Below, one piece after another: positions 47,607 through 55,993 of a stretch of DNA of 64,000 nt. Made by a program: the position numbers and the translations under genes. The stretch is from assembly GCF_001672295.1 (NCBI RefSeq), contig NZ_JXMS01000012.1:1-64000 (forward strand), given 5' to 3'. The notes under the pieces were generated by a model that saw nothing but the letters and a program-made list of their open reading frames with translations, had not been told where the DNA came from and searched no databases. Source of the DNA: Halodesulfovibrio spirochaetisodalis (GTDB taxonomy: Bacteria; Desulfobacterota; Desulfovibrionia; Desulfovibrionales; Desulfovibrionaceae). Numbering within the stretch: position 1 is the stretch's first letter; each line of letters starts with the position of its first letter.

Positions 47607-48833
47607 ATGGTATCTCCTGTTGATTCTGATCTGCTTAATGCCTCTATGGGGGCACAGCAGTTAAAAGCAAAATCTAAGCAGCTTGCCGCCCTGAAAAAGG
47701 GCGGCGCTGAAGAAAAAGCAAAACTGCGTAAAGCGGTTGAGGGCTTTGAAGCCATCTTTATTCAAAAGATGTGGCAGCAAATGCGAACCTCAATACCGAA
47801 AAGCGGTATGTTTAACAGCCGTGAAGAAAAGATGTGGCAGGGGATGTACGATCAGGAACTGGCGGTTAAAATGTCGCAGTCCGGTGGTGTCGGGCTTGCA
47901 GATCTTCTGTATTCCCAGCTTTCAGATAAGCTTGGTGATGCGAGCCGCAGTACCCATAGCAGCGGTGCAGATGTTCCTCCGGTCAGAGACCTGTCTTCTA
48001 ATGACGTCTTTACCAAAATTAAGGCGCTCTCCGAACGTGATGGCCCAAAAACAAAGAGTGTTCAGCCATTGGATGATTTGTATTCTCCGATGGAAGAACA
48101 GGAAAGTCAGGCTCAGTCAGTCGCAATGAAGGTTGTTAAGACTGATCTGGACTCCATGTCCGACAAGGATGTGGTTGAGAATGTTGACGAGCTTGAACGT
48201 CAGCTTGAGATGGAACTTGCTTCTGACCCTGCGCAGGTTTTCCAGCAACAGGGACAGGTGGCTCCAGATAACCGTGCGTCAGCAGAGCCAGTTCGGAACA
48301 ATTACAAGCCAGCAGTTGAGACGGATGTTACTCCGGTTGGTGGACTGGAAGCCTCCGGTGCCACATCTCAGGTGCTCGGCATGGGTGGGCCGGTTCCTCC
48401 TTCTCCAGATATGGCAACGATTAACTGGCCGCTTCCCGGGCCGATTTCTTCCCAATTCGGTTGGAGGAAAGATCCGTTCACAGGGAAGCGTGCCTGGCAC
48501 AGCGGAGTGGATATTGCCGGTAAGGTCGGTGATCCCGTAGCTGCTGCATGGGATGGTAAGGTCATTTATTCCGGTGAAAAGGATGGGTACGGAAAACTGG
48601 TTGTTCTGGAGCATCCTAACGGATGGCGCAGTTACTACGGCCATAACAGCAAATTGGATGTCAAAGTCGGTGAGAGTATCGCGGCTGGCAAGAAAATTGC
48701 TGAAGTAGGAAGTACAGGACGTTCCACAGGGCCGCATCTGCACTTTGAAGTGCGTCAGGGTGAACTTGCATGGAACCCCCAACAGATTAGATCCCGCCTG
48801 ATGGCAGGACTTCCCATAGGTCGGGTAACGTAA
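47607..48833 (+). CDS. flgJ: FlgJ rod-binding domain fused to M23 peptidase
   Basis: A 408-residue protein. Residues about 30-110 are the FlgJ rod-binding domain (GFEAIFIQKMWQQMR, MFNSREEKMWQGMYDQELAVKMS). A roughly 170-residue acidic, low-complexity linker follows. Residues about 275-400 are an M23/LytM metallopeptidase with HSGVDIAG and HLHFEV zinc motifs. Salmonella FlgJ carries a glucosaminidase instead. The job is probably the same: clearing peptidoglycan for the rod. No signal peptide is seen, as for FlgJ exported through the flagellar channel. Confidence 0.88.
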   Translation: MVSPVDSDLLNASMGAQQLKAKSKQLAALKKGGAEEKAKLRKAVEGFEAIFIQKMWQQMRTSIPKSGMFNSREEKMWQGMYDQELAVKMSQSGGVGLADLLYSQLSDKLGDASRSTHSSGADVPPVRDLSSNDVFTKIKALSERDGPKTKSVQPLDDLYSPMEEQESQAQSVAMKVVKTDLDSMSDKDVVENVDELERQLEMELASDPAQVFQQQGQVAPDNRASAEPVRNNYKPAVETDVTPVGGLEASGATSQVLGMGGPVPPSPDMATINWPLPGPISSQFGWRKDPFTGKRAWHSGVDIAGKVGDPVAAAWDGKVIYSGEKDGYGKLVVLEHPNGWRSYYGHNSKLDVKVGESIAAGKKIAEVGSTGRSTGPHLHFEVRQGELAWNPQQIRSRLMAGLPIGRVT

Positions 48834-48843
48834 CGGAGAAACC

Positions 48844-49308
48844 ATGTACACAGAAACTCACCAGAATTTACATCGTCAGGAAAAAGCGCTTGAGGTGCTT
48901 GAAACGCTACTTGGGGAAGAGTTTGCCGAGTTACGTGAGCGTAAACCGGAATCTATTACCGCGATTGAGTTTTCTGTTCATGAGCTCATGCGACAAATTG
49001 CTAACGAGCGTACAGAGCTGAAAAATACTCTGGGTGGACAGCGGCTTGCGGATGTTATTCAGATTCTTTCAGAGGAAGAACAAACAGAACTTAACGGGAT
49101 GCTTGCCCGCATTGATGTGCTGGAAAAACGTTGTTCTCGTCAGGCTTCCATGAACGCTGAACTTGCTCTTGCTCTGCATGATCAAAGTCAGGCACTGCTC
49201 AACCATCTCCAAAGTCAAATTCAACCACGCAAACACGCTACCTACGGAAAAACCGGATCATATACGCAAAGTCGTCCGGAGGCCGTACTTATACACGGGA
49301 GACTCTAA
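48844..49308 (+). CDS. flgN: Flagellar chaperone FlgN
   Basis: A 154-residue mostly helical cytoplasmic protein with a long N-terminal helix (HRQEKALEVLETLLGEEFAELRERK) typical of FlgN, the chaperone of FlgK and FlgL. It sits 10 nt after the FlgJ-like gene, and its stop codon directly abuts the flgK ATG. Confidence 0.85.
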   Translation: MYTETHQNLHRQEKALEVLETLLGEEFAELRERKPESITAIEFSVHELMRQIANERTELKNTLGGQRLADVIQILSEEEQTELNGMLARIDVLEKRCSRQASMNAELALALHDQSQALLNHLQSQIQPRKHATYGKTGSYTQSRPEAVLIHGRL

Positions 49309-51399
49309 ATGGCTATAACCTCGTTACTCAATTTGGGCGGCAATTCCGTCTACACTCCTCCTAAGGAAATAAAGCCTACTGATAGCAACATCCCTGCACG
49401 TAAAACGAGCGATGTTGCGTCTGCAGAGCAGTCTGTTCGAAACACCGGTATTTTTTATCTACCGGGGCTTATGAACGTCAGTAAGACTGGTAACGAGGTG
49501 ATCTCTCAATTCATGGAACAGGTTGAGTTGCAGAAGGTCGGGCGTACCTCGGACTTTGCTCGTTGGGACAGCCAGCGTGAAATGCTGCTTAATGTTGATT
49601 CCATGTTTGCCACAGAAGATGCCCGAGGCTCTCAGGATACGATCAGTCGTTTTTTTGATAACTGGAAAACACTGAGTACAAATCCGCAGGATGAGTCTAC
49701 AAGACAGGCTGTTCTTTCCAGTTCAGAAGCTGTTGTTGAGATGTTGCGCGGCCAGCGCGATATGTTGAAGGCAACATCAAATGCGTTGGGTGAAGCCGTT
49801 CAGGAGTCATTAACCAGCCTTAATGACAAATTGCAGGCTCTCGTGGACGTAAATGAACGTTTGGCATCGCCTGACAATTCCGGAATGCGTAGTGAACTGA
49901 TTCGCGAGCGAAATGAAATTGTTCATGCCATTTCAGAGAAGTTGGATATTGATACCAATTTGAATACCCGCGAGCAGATGAAAGTTTCTACCCGTTCCGG
50001 ATTCACACTGGTGGATGCAACATCTGCATACACATTGCAGTTGAGTGAGCCATCTATTTCATCCCGCCTAACTCCTGCTTCCACCTTTGACGGTAACGTA
50101 TCTTTTTCAGGTACCTCCTCCCGTGAAGTGACGCTTGAAATCACACAAGGCGGTGCAGTAGGCACAGGTGAAGTACGTTTCAGAGCTTCATTGGACGGTA
50201 AGCGTTCATGGCTTTCTGATGCAGAAGGCAATGATCTTCAATTCACAGTTGAAGCAAACGGAACAGCACCGTCAGTACAGAATTTAGACGTAACCTTTAA
50301 TGCCAACGCAGGAATGCTTGCAGCTGGCGATACATTCTCCATTGTGCCAAAGCAGCACGTTACCGGATTTACACCGCAGGGACGTGTGAACCTGACACCC
50401 CAGTCCTTTTTTGACGGCAGCGACAATGAATTGCGTATTACAGGCGGACAGATTGCAGGGTTCATGCAGCTGCGTGATAACAAACTCGGTACTTATTCTG
50501 AAAAGTTGGATGCACTTGCATCTACAATAATTACAGCAGTAAACAAGTTTCATGCGCAAGGCGCATCCACGGTTTCCCAGTCTGAGGTGACAGCTTCAAA
50601 TACTGTTGTGAACCCGGACGTGCCGCTTGCAGGCAACGGCTCTGGCCTGGCAACGAATAACAATATTTCTGCCGGTAAAATGACCCTTATTGTTTCAAAT
50701 ACAGAAACCGGCAAGCCTGCGCCTACCACAGCGTACGGTATTATCGATTTTTCCAGTGTTGCTCCGTACTCACGGGATTTTGATCCTTCTGTGCACTCCT
50801 TAAACAACGTGCGTGATGCTCTGAACAGTTCCCTTGGACAGTTCGGCTCTGCAACTGTTGAAGGAAACGCGTTGAAAATTACTGCAACAGAGAATCATTC
50901 ATTCTCCTTTGGAGAAGACACATCAGGGCTGTTCGCAGCTTTGGGAATGAATACATTTTTTGCGGGCACAACTGCCAGTAATATGGAAGTCCATGCTGGG
51001 TTACGTGAAAATCCTGCTGCTATTAATGCTGGTGTTGTAAACAATGCAGGTGCCGTTGTGGCAGAAAATGGTGATATTGCTAAGTCCATTGGTGCTCTCA
51101 AGGATAAGCCTTTCACGTTTGCGACTCCGGGGGAAGCAACAAAGAAAGAAAGTGCGCGCGACTATTACTCCGCCTTGAGTGTACAGGCAAAAGATGATGC
51201 AGCAAAAGCGTTATACAAAACGCAATTTAATGAGGCCCTGCTACTTGACCTTTCTCGTCAGAATGCCACAATACACGGCAGCAATTTAGATGCTGAAATT
51301 TCAGAAATGACCCGATTCCAGCATTCGTACAAGGCAGCAGCAAAACTCATTATGTCTGCAGAAGATATGATGCAGGCCATCGCTGGAATGCCTAATTAA
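49309..51399 (+). CDS. flgK: Flagellar hook-associated protein FlgK, divergent N-terminus
   Basis: A 696-residue hook-filament junction protein. The overall pattern is FlgK-like: [25 protein letters not shown] near residue 115-140 and the C-terminal [31 protein letters not shown]. The N-terminal motif that FlgB, FlgF and FlgG retain (NNxANxNTxGY) is not recognisable; the matching stretch reads [17 protein letters not shown]. The other frames there do not restore the motif, so this is divergence rather than a simple frameshift. flgL, usually next, is absent. Confidence 0.88.
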   Translation: MAITSLLNLGGNSVYTPPKEIKPTDSNIPARKTSDVASAEQSVRNTGIFYLPGLMNVSKTGNEVISQFMEQVELQKVGRTSDFARWDSQREMLLNVDSMFATEDARGSQDTISRFFDNWKTLSTNPQDESTRQAVLSSSEAVVEMLRGQRDMLKATSNALGEAVQESLTSLNDKLQALVDVNERLASPDNSGMRSELIRERNEIVHAISEKLDIDTNLNTREQMKVSTRSGFTLVDATSAYTLQLSEPSISSRLTPASTFDGNVSFSGTSSREVTLEITQGGAVGTGEVRFRASLDGKRSWLSDAEGNDLQFTVEANGTAPSVQNLDVTFNANAGMLAAGDTFSIVPKQHVTGFTPQGRVNLTPQSFFDGSDNELRITGGQIAGFMQLRDNKLGTYSEKLDALASTIITAVNKFHAQGASTVSQSEVTASNTVVNPDVPLAGNGSGLATNNNISAGKMTLIVSNTETGKPAPTTAYGIIDFSSVAPYSRDFDPSVHSLNNVRDALNSSLGQFGSATVEGNALKITATENHSFSFGEDTSGLFAALGMNTFFAGTTASNMEVHAGLRENPAAINAGVVNNAGAVVAENGDIAKSIGALKDKPFTFATPGEATKKESARDYYSALSVQAKDDAAKALYKTQFNEALLLDLSRQNATIHGSNLDAEISEMTRFQHSYKAAAKLIMSAEDMMQAIAGMPN

Positions 51400-51430
51400 C
51401 AGAAGACCACTGTGAATGGCGGATACCGCA

Positions 51431-51452
51431 TGTCGCAGTTGTTCCTGCGACA
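51431..51452 (+). promoter_or_regulatory. Hairpin between flgK and csrA
   Basis: An 8-bp stem, TGTCGCAG/CTGCGACA, with a 6-nt loop, followed a few bases later by five T. It could attenuate transcription between flgK and csrA or be an mRNA processing feature. Confidence 0.45.
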
Positions 51453-51494
51453 GCAGGTTTTTGTCATAAAACTTTAGCAAGAGTAGTGACGCCT

Positions 51495-51731
51495 ATGCTT
51501 ATACTGACCCGACGTGCGGGGGAGAGCTTGTGCATAGGGGACAACATAAAGGTCACAGTCCTCAGTGTACAAGGAAAGCAGGTAAAGATTGGATTGGATA
51601 TACCAGACGGGATGCCGGTATACCGTGAAGAAGTTTATTTGCGAATTAAAGAACAGAACCGTCAGGCAAGTGAAACGCTCGACACAGACTTTTTAATGGC
51701 AACAGAATTATGGAAAAGCAAAAAGAAATAG
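51495..51731 (+). CDS. csrA: Carbon storage/translation regulator CsrA
   Basis: A 78-residue RNA-binding dimer subunit with [23 protein letters not shown] and [14 protein letters not shown]. It binds GGA motifs in mRNA leaders. The ATG at 51495 gives the family start; the Shine-Dalgarno is weak. It overlaps fliW by 22 nt. FliW sequesters CsrA in other bacteria, so the pair likely tunes flagellin or filament protein synthesis. Confidence 0.95.
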   Translation: MLILTRRAGESLCIGDNIKVTVLSVQGKQVKIGLDIPDGMPVYREEVYLRIKEQNRQASETLDTDFLMATELWKSKKK

Positions 51732-52159
51732 TAATCGAAACCCGTATAGGTACACAAAGTGTCTCTATGGATAAAGTCATTGAGTTTCCTCGGGGGCTGC
51801 TGGGTTTTGAGAACCATCACAACTTTACGTTGCTTCAGCTTCGGGATGCCTCTCCATTTCTTGTTCTGCAAAGTACTGAAGAGCCGAAACTGGGGTTTCT
51901 TGTAGCAGACCCTTACAGCTTTATTGACGACTATCCAGTTATTATTAACTCTGTTGATGAAGAAACGTTGCAGGTTAAAGATCCATCCGATGTTGCCGTG
52001 CTGGTAACCGTGACTATTCCACATGGGCGACCGGAGAATACTGCTTTGAACCTGACAGGTCCGATTCTGGTGAACAGAAAAAGTCGTCGCGGAGTGCAGA
52101 CTCCGTTGAATGACCGTAAGATTCCGACCCAACTGTATTTGAATATAGAGAGTAGCTAA
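51710..52159 (+). CDS. fliW: Flagellar assembly factor FliW
   Basis: A 149-residue protein that binds CsrA and flagellin. Landmarks are [23 protein letters not shown] and [21 protein letters not shown]. It overlaps csrA and ends the second flagellar operon. Confidence 0.95.
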   Translation: MEKQKEIVIETRIGTQSVSMDKVIEFPRGLLGFENHHNFTLLQLRDASPFLVLQSTEEPKLGFLVADPYSFIDDYPVIINSVDEETLQVKDPSDVAVLVTVTIPHGRPENTALNLTGPILVNRKSRRGVQTPLNDRKIPTQLYLNIESS

Positions 52160-52190
52160 TTTTTGCTGGTTGAAATGCGTAAGCAAGCAA

Positions 52191-52223
52191 AAAGGGTGAG
52201 TTGATTGGTTCAACTCACCCTTT
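52191..52223. terminator. Terminator between fliW and hisG
   Basis: A 14-bp stem, AAAGGGTGAGTTGA against its complement, with a short loop, followed by seven T on the plus strand. Confidence 0.93.
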
Positions 52224-52287
52224 TTTTATTCTACTAACTGACAGTCACGAAGAGGTATTTGCGGGCTGTCAGGATATTGTATTATAG

Positions 52288-53172
52288 TTAGATTACCTTG
52301 TTCAGTGCGTATTCAATAATACCTTCTGCACCTTCCGCTTTCAGACGCGGAATGAGGTCACGAACAAGTCCCTGATCTACAACAATCTCTACAGAGTGCC
52401 ATGCTGTATCTGTAAGTTCAGCAATGGTTGGAGAGTTCAGAGAAGGAATTTCATTAAGAATTTCCGGAAGCTTATCACTCGGTACGTTCATTTTGAGACC
52501 GACGAGGGACTCTGCACGTAAAGCGCCCTGCAAAAGCAGATCAATCTGTTCTATTTTACGGCGCTTTTCAGGATCAGCCCAGGCTGCTTCGCTTGTGACG
52601 AGCTGTGTGTTGGTGACGAGCACTTCAGCAATAATGCGCAGGCCGTGAGCGCGAATAGTTGTACCGGTTTCGGTTACTTCAACAATCGCATCGGCAAGTC
52701 CTTCAACAACCTTCGCTTCTGTCGCACCCCATGAGTACTGTACATCCACATCAATACCGGCATCTTCAAAATATTTTTTGGTAACGCCAAGCAATTCCGT
52801 AGCAACACGTTTGCCTGCGAGGTCTTCCGGACGCTTGTACGGAGAATCGCCCGCAACAGCCAGAACCCAGCGAGCAGGGCGGTTGGATACTTTGGAGTAC
52901 ACGAGGTCAGAAACAACCTTTACGTCTGCGCCAGTCTCAAGCAACCAGTCTTTACCAGTAAGACCTACGTCAAGAATACCGTCTTCAATGTATGAAGGGA
53001 TTTCCTGAACACGACAAAGGCGTGCGGTGATTTCCGGATCGTTGATCTCAGGAAAGTAGTTTCTGTGGTGCTGGTGAATTTTCCAGCCGGAGCGTTCAAA
53101 AAGGCTTAAGGTAGGTTTTTCTAAAGAACCTTTAGGCAGACCGAGTTTGATAATTGGATTGGTAGAAGACAT
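52288..53172 (-). CDS. hisG: ATP phosphoribosyltransferase, long form
   Basis: A 294-residue first enzyme of histidine biosynthesis. The N-terminus has LGLPKGSLEKPTLSLFERSGW, the middle ADAIVEVTETGTTIRAHGLRII (PRPP-binding region), and the C-terminal ~80 residues form the regulatory domain of the long form. Its ATG overlaps the hisI stop by one base. Confidence 0.95.
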   Translation of the reverse strand: MSSTNPIIKLGLPKGSLEKPTLSLFERSGWKIHQHHRNYFPEINDPEITARLCRVQEIPSYIEDGILDVGLTGKDWLLETGADVKVVSDLVYSKVSNRPARWVLAVAGDSPYKRPEDLAGKRVATELLGVTKKYFEDAGIDVDVQYSWGATEAKVVEGLADAIVEVTETGTTIRAHGLRIIAEVLVTNTQLVTSEAAWADPEKRRKIEQIDLLLQGALRAESLVGLKMNVPSDKLPEILNEIPSLNSPTIAELTDTAWHSVEIVVDQGLVRDLIPRLKAEGAEGIIEYALNKVI

Positions 53173-53555
53173 TATGAGTAGACCTCCTTAGGGTCGAAAA
53201 CTAACGGCGAACAGATTGAAACGTCGCCCTCTTTGTTACGTTCACGATAAAAACAGCTTTTATACCCTTTATGGCAGGCCGCGCCGCCTTTTTGCTCTAC
53301 GATCAGCAGAATTGTATCGCTGTCGCAGTCAAGGCGCACGGCCTTGATATGCTGGGTATGTCCTGACGTTTTGCCTTTATGCCACAGTGCATTACGGCTG
53401 CGGCTAAAGTAATGGGCTTCGCCCGTTTCAAGAGTCCTGTTCCAAGCTTCTTCATTCATATAGGCCATCATGAGCACATCGCCAGTTGCTGCATCTTGAG
53501 CAATAGCGGGAACAAGACCACCTGTTTTCGCAAAGTCAGGGGTAAAGTCTGTCAT
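53172..53555 (-). CDS. hisI: Phosphoribosyl-AMP cyclohydrolase
   Basis: A 127-residue third-step enzyme of histidine biosynthesis without a fused HisE. Metal-binding motifs are RLDCDSDT and [13 protein letters not shown], and [18 protein letters not shown] is the substrate region. It is first in the hisI-hisG pair. Confidence 0.96.
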   Translation of the reverse strand: MTDFTPDFAKTGGLVPAIAQDAATGDVLMMAYMNEEAWNRTLETGEAHYFSRSRNALWHKGKTSGHTQHIKAVRLDCDSDTILLIVEQKGGAACHKGYKSCFYRERNKEGDVSICSPLVFDPKEVYS

Positions 53556-53828
53556 TTAAGTCCCTTTGGTAGTCTTTGTTATAATGTTTCGGGAAGGATT
53601 TCCAAATTTGTAAATTGTATGCCTAACTAATAATCCTGAGAGTTGCAACTCTCATTATGGCAAATGCCCCCCTGTTTACGGGGAATGTTGCTGCCTCCGG
53701 CGGGTCTCCGACGGGCAGGCGGGCGTTGCCTCCTGCACCCCCACAAGGGGACACGTCCCCTTGACCCCGAATATACGCGAGTCTGACGTTGGAAGCCGTG
53801 TAAGAGCTACTTCTTAAAAGAAATTTGT
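53556..53828. other. GC-rich non-coding region
   Basis: A stretch of about 270 nt with several short inverted repeats (for example CCCCTGTTTACGGGG) and the motif GCCTCCGGCGGG at 53693-53704, which recurs at 58168, 58528 and 58572. No gene is seen. It looks like a patch of intergenic repeat sequence. Confidence 0.45.
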
Positions 53829-54812
53829 TTAGCGTACGACATCAACATGGATGGAAGCAAGGTGCTCCAGTTCTTCGCTGAGGGAAAGTGCATGGCTGAG
53901 TGTGTCTGCCCAGCAAACGAGCCCATGCTTTTCCATGTAGACAGCATCATGCGTGATGGCAGCCTTACCTGTTGCTTTTGCAAGTTCCACTGTCCCAGGC
54001 TCAAAAGCAGGTGCCGTGGTCATACGGGAGCCGATTAAATCCGTTTCATAAATAGGGAGTTTGAGCATTTTTTCAGGAGCTACAAGCACACCCAGAGCAA
54101 GAATTTTTGGCGGGTGTGTATGTAAGATAGCACGAGCCTTTGGTTGATTGCGATAAATATCTAAATGCATTTCGCCTTCGGAAGACGGTTTACTGCCGGA
54201 AAGAACCTTGCCGCTTGCAATGTCCACCAGAACAAAATCCTTCGGCTCAAGGCATCCCTTGGCAGAGCCAGTTGCTGTCATAAGACAGGCATCACCAAGC
54301 CGTATGGATGCATTACCATTGAAGCCGGAGAACAGTCTGCGGCTCCACGCGCTGCGACAGACACTAGTGATTTCCTCAATGTCTTCACGGCGGATGTCTT
54401 TAGGCGTTATCAGATTAGCGGGGGTTGGTGTCTTTTTGATGTCGATAAGCGGTGTTTTGTCTAACGCTTCAAGCGGCTCCACACGCATTTTGTTGGTATC
54501 GATTTCAAGAATGGTGACAGTATGAACGCCCACAGGGTTAGGACGTGCAGGGGAACGTGTGGAAAAAATACCGCGTTTCGGGCGGGAGTGATCGCCGCGC
54601 GGATGTACTGCCATAACGTCCCTGTCAGCCTTATGGAGCCACGTCAGCAGATCAATGGATTGACCGACTTGTAACCCTTCAAGTCCTGCTGCGAATTGGG
54701 GCTCAAGTTCTACCCAGCCTTCTTTGCCTCCCTCATCGCCCTGCTTCGGGCATGTCTCCAGATCATCAAACTGTGTGCGAACTCTGCCTATGAATTGAAT
54801 TTCTGCGGTCAT
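53829..54812 (-). CDS. TrmO-like methyltransferase domain fused to class II aldolase
   Basis: A 327-residue two-domain protein. Residues about 1-125 match the TsaA/TrmO family, which methylates the t6A base of tRNA using SAM (FIGRVRTQFD, HPRGDHSRPKRGIFSTRSPARPNPVG). Residues about 140-325 match class II aldolases/adducins with all the zinc and catalytic residues: GNASIRL, SSEGEMHLDIY, LHTHPPK and MEKHGLV. The two activities have no obvious shared pathway. The ATG at 54812 has AGGAAC 8 nt upstream. Confidence 0.85.
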   Translation of the reverse strand: MTAEIQFIGRVRTQFDDLETCPKQGDEGGKEGWVELEPQFAAGLEGLQVGQSIDLLTWLHKADRDVMAVHPRGDHSRPKRGIFSTRSPARPNPVGVHTVTILEIDTNKMRVEPLEALDKTPLIDIKKTPTPANLITPKDIRREDIEEITSVCRSAWSRRLFSGFNGNASIRLGDACLMTATGSAKGCLEPKDFVLVDIASGKVLSGSKPSSEGEMHLDIYRNQPKARAILHTHPPKILALGVLVAPEKMLKLPIYETDLIGSRMTTAPAFEPGTVELAKATGKAAITHDAVYMEKHGLVCWADTLSHALSLSEELEHLASIHVDVVR

Positions 54813-54899
54813 GGTGTGTTCCTGTGAGCTGAAAATGAGTAGCTGCAAAGTGGTGTAGAAAATACGTTGCTGGAAAAAACTTTGTAACGAGGCCTTACC

Positions 54900-55907
54900 C
54901 TACGCGAAGTGATCGAAACCGCCTTCAGTGACGGATTGTCCGTTGAGCATCACTTTGCCGTTATTGGTGACGGTTCCCAGCTTTTGCATCTGTGGAAGTT
55001 TCATATGCAGTTCTGTAAAGATGGATGCAGGGCAGGTGCCGAGCAATGCGTAATCTTCACCGCCTTTGAACGCTTCCAGCACTGGATCACAGTCATTTTC
55101 CAGTGCAAATGAAAGCTGCTCTGCGTGGAGCATGTCTGTTGTGATGTTGATGCTCGCCCCTTTGCTGGACGGTTTGTCAGCTGAGGCAGTAGTTTTGTCT
55201 CCAAGCAGTCGAGGAATATCACGTGCAAGCCCGTCAGATAAATCCATCAGTGTGACTCCGCTGTACGCAGAGAGGATTTGTCCAGCTTCAAGCTGCGGTA
55301 CTGGACGCAGGTGCGCGTTTGTTGCTGCAGGGTATTCGTCTACTGCATTGCGACCTATGGATTCCAGCGCATACAGTCCTGTTCGGGCAAGGCCGAGCGT
55401 ACCGATGAGGAAGATCACATCGCCTTCTGAGCATCCAGTGCGGTTTAAGAATACAGGCGTTCCGCCGGCGGTGCGTGTTGGTGCGCCCCAGATGGTAACA
55501 GATGTTCCTAAAATAGGTGATTTGGAAAGATCACCGCCTGCCAGCGGTACATTGTGCTTTTTAGCAAGGCTTGCCATGCCTCCGAAGAAATCATCCCAAT
55601 ATGCATGATTACGGCCTTCAGGAATCATAAGGTCAAGCGAGAAGCCCAGCGGTGTAGCACCGGATGCAGCAATATCGCTCAGGCTGACAGCAAGCGCCTT
55701 GTAGCCGATATCTTCAGGCGAAAAGTACTGCTCACGAAAATGCACATCTTCAAGAAACAAGTCGGAAGACAAACAAACACGTTCAGGGCAGGAGAGTACT
55801 GCGCAGTCATCGCCACGCCCGACAATCAGATGCGGGTGGCTGTTGGGAAAATGGCGGTCAATGCAGTCTAAAAAAGCAACTTCGGACGATAATTTTTTCT
55901 GTGTCAT
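54900..55907 (-). CDS. thiL: Thiamine-monophosphate kinase
   Basis: A 335-residue ATP-dependent kinase making thiamine diphosphate. Motifs are VGRGDDCAVL, DLFLEDVHF, AVSLSDIAASGATPLG and DLSDGLARDI. The ATG at 55907 has AGGAGT upstream. It is probably co-oriented but not tightly coupled with the TrmO-aldolase gene. Confidence 0.93.
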   Translation of the reverse strand: MTQKKLSSEVAFLDCIDRHFPNSHPHLIVGRGDDCAVLSCPERVCLSSDLFLEDVHFREQYFSPEDIGYKALAVSLSDIAASGATPLGFSLDLMIPEGRNHAYWDDFFGGMASLAKKHNVPLAGGDLSKSPILGTSVTIWGAPTRTAGGTPVFLNRTGCSEGDVIFLIGTLGLARTGLYALESIGRNAVDEYPAATNAHLRPVPQLEAGQILSAYSGVTLMDLSDGLARDIPRLLGDKTTASADKPSSKGASINITTDMLHAEQLSFALENDCDPVLEAFKGGEDYALLGTCPASIFTELHMKLPQMQKLGTVTNNGKVMLNGQSVTEGGFDHFA

Positions 55908-55993
55908 GGATGACTCCTGAATAATGGCTTCCGGCAAACTGGGTGCAGATCGTAAGGATAGCGCGTTTGCCGGAATTGGTCATGGATATTGGG

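Noticed and set aside
53556-53828. tRNA or riboswitch in the hisI leader region
   Set aside because: Short stems exist but no cloverleaf or known aptamer core; the pattern fits intergenic repeats.
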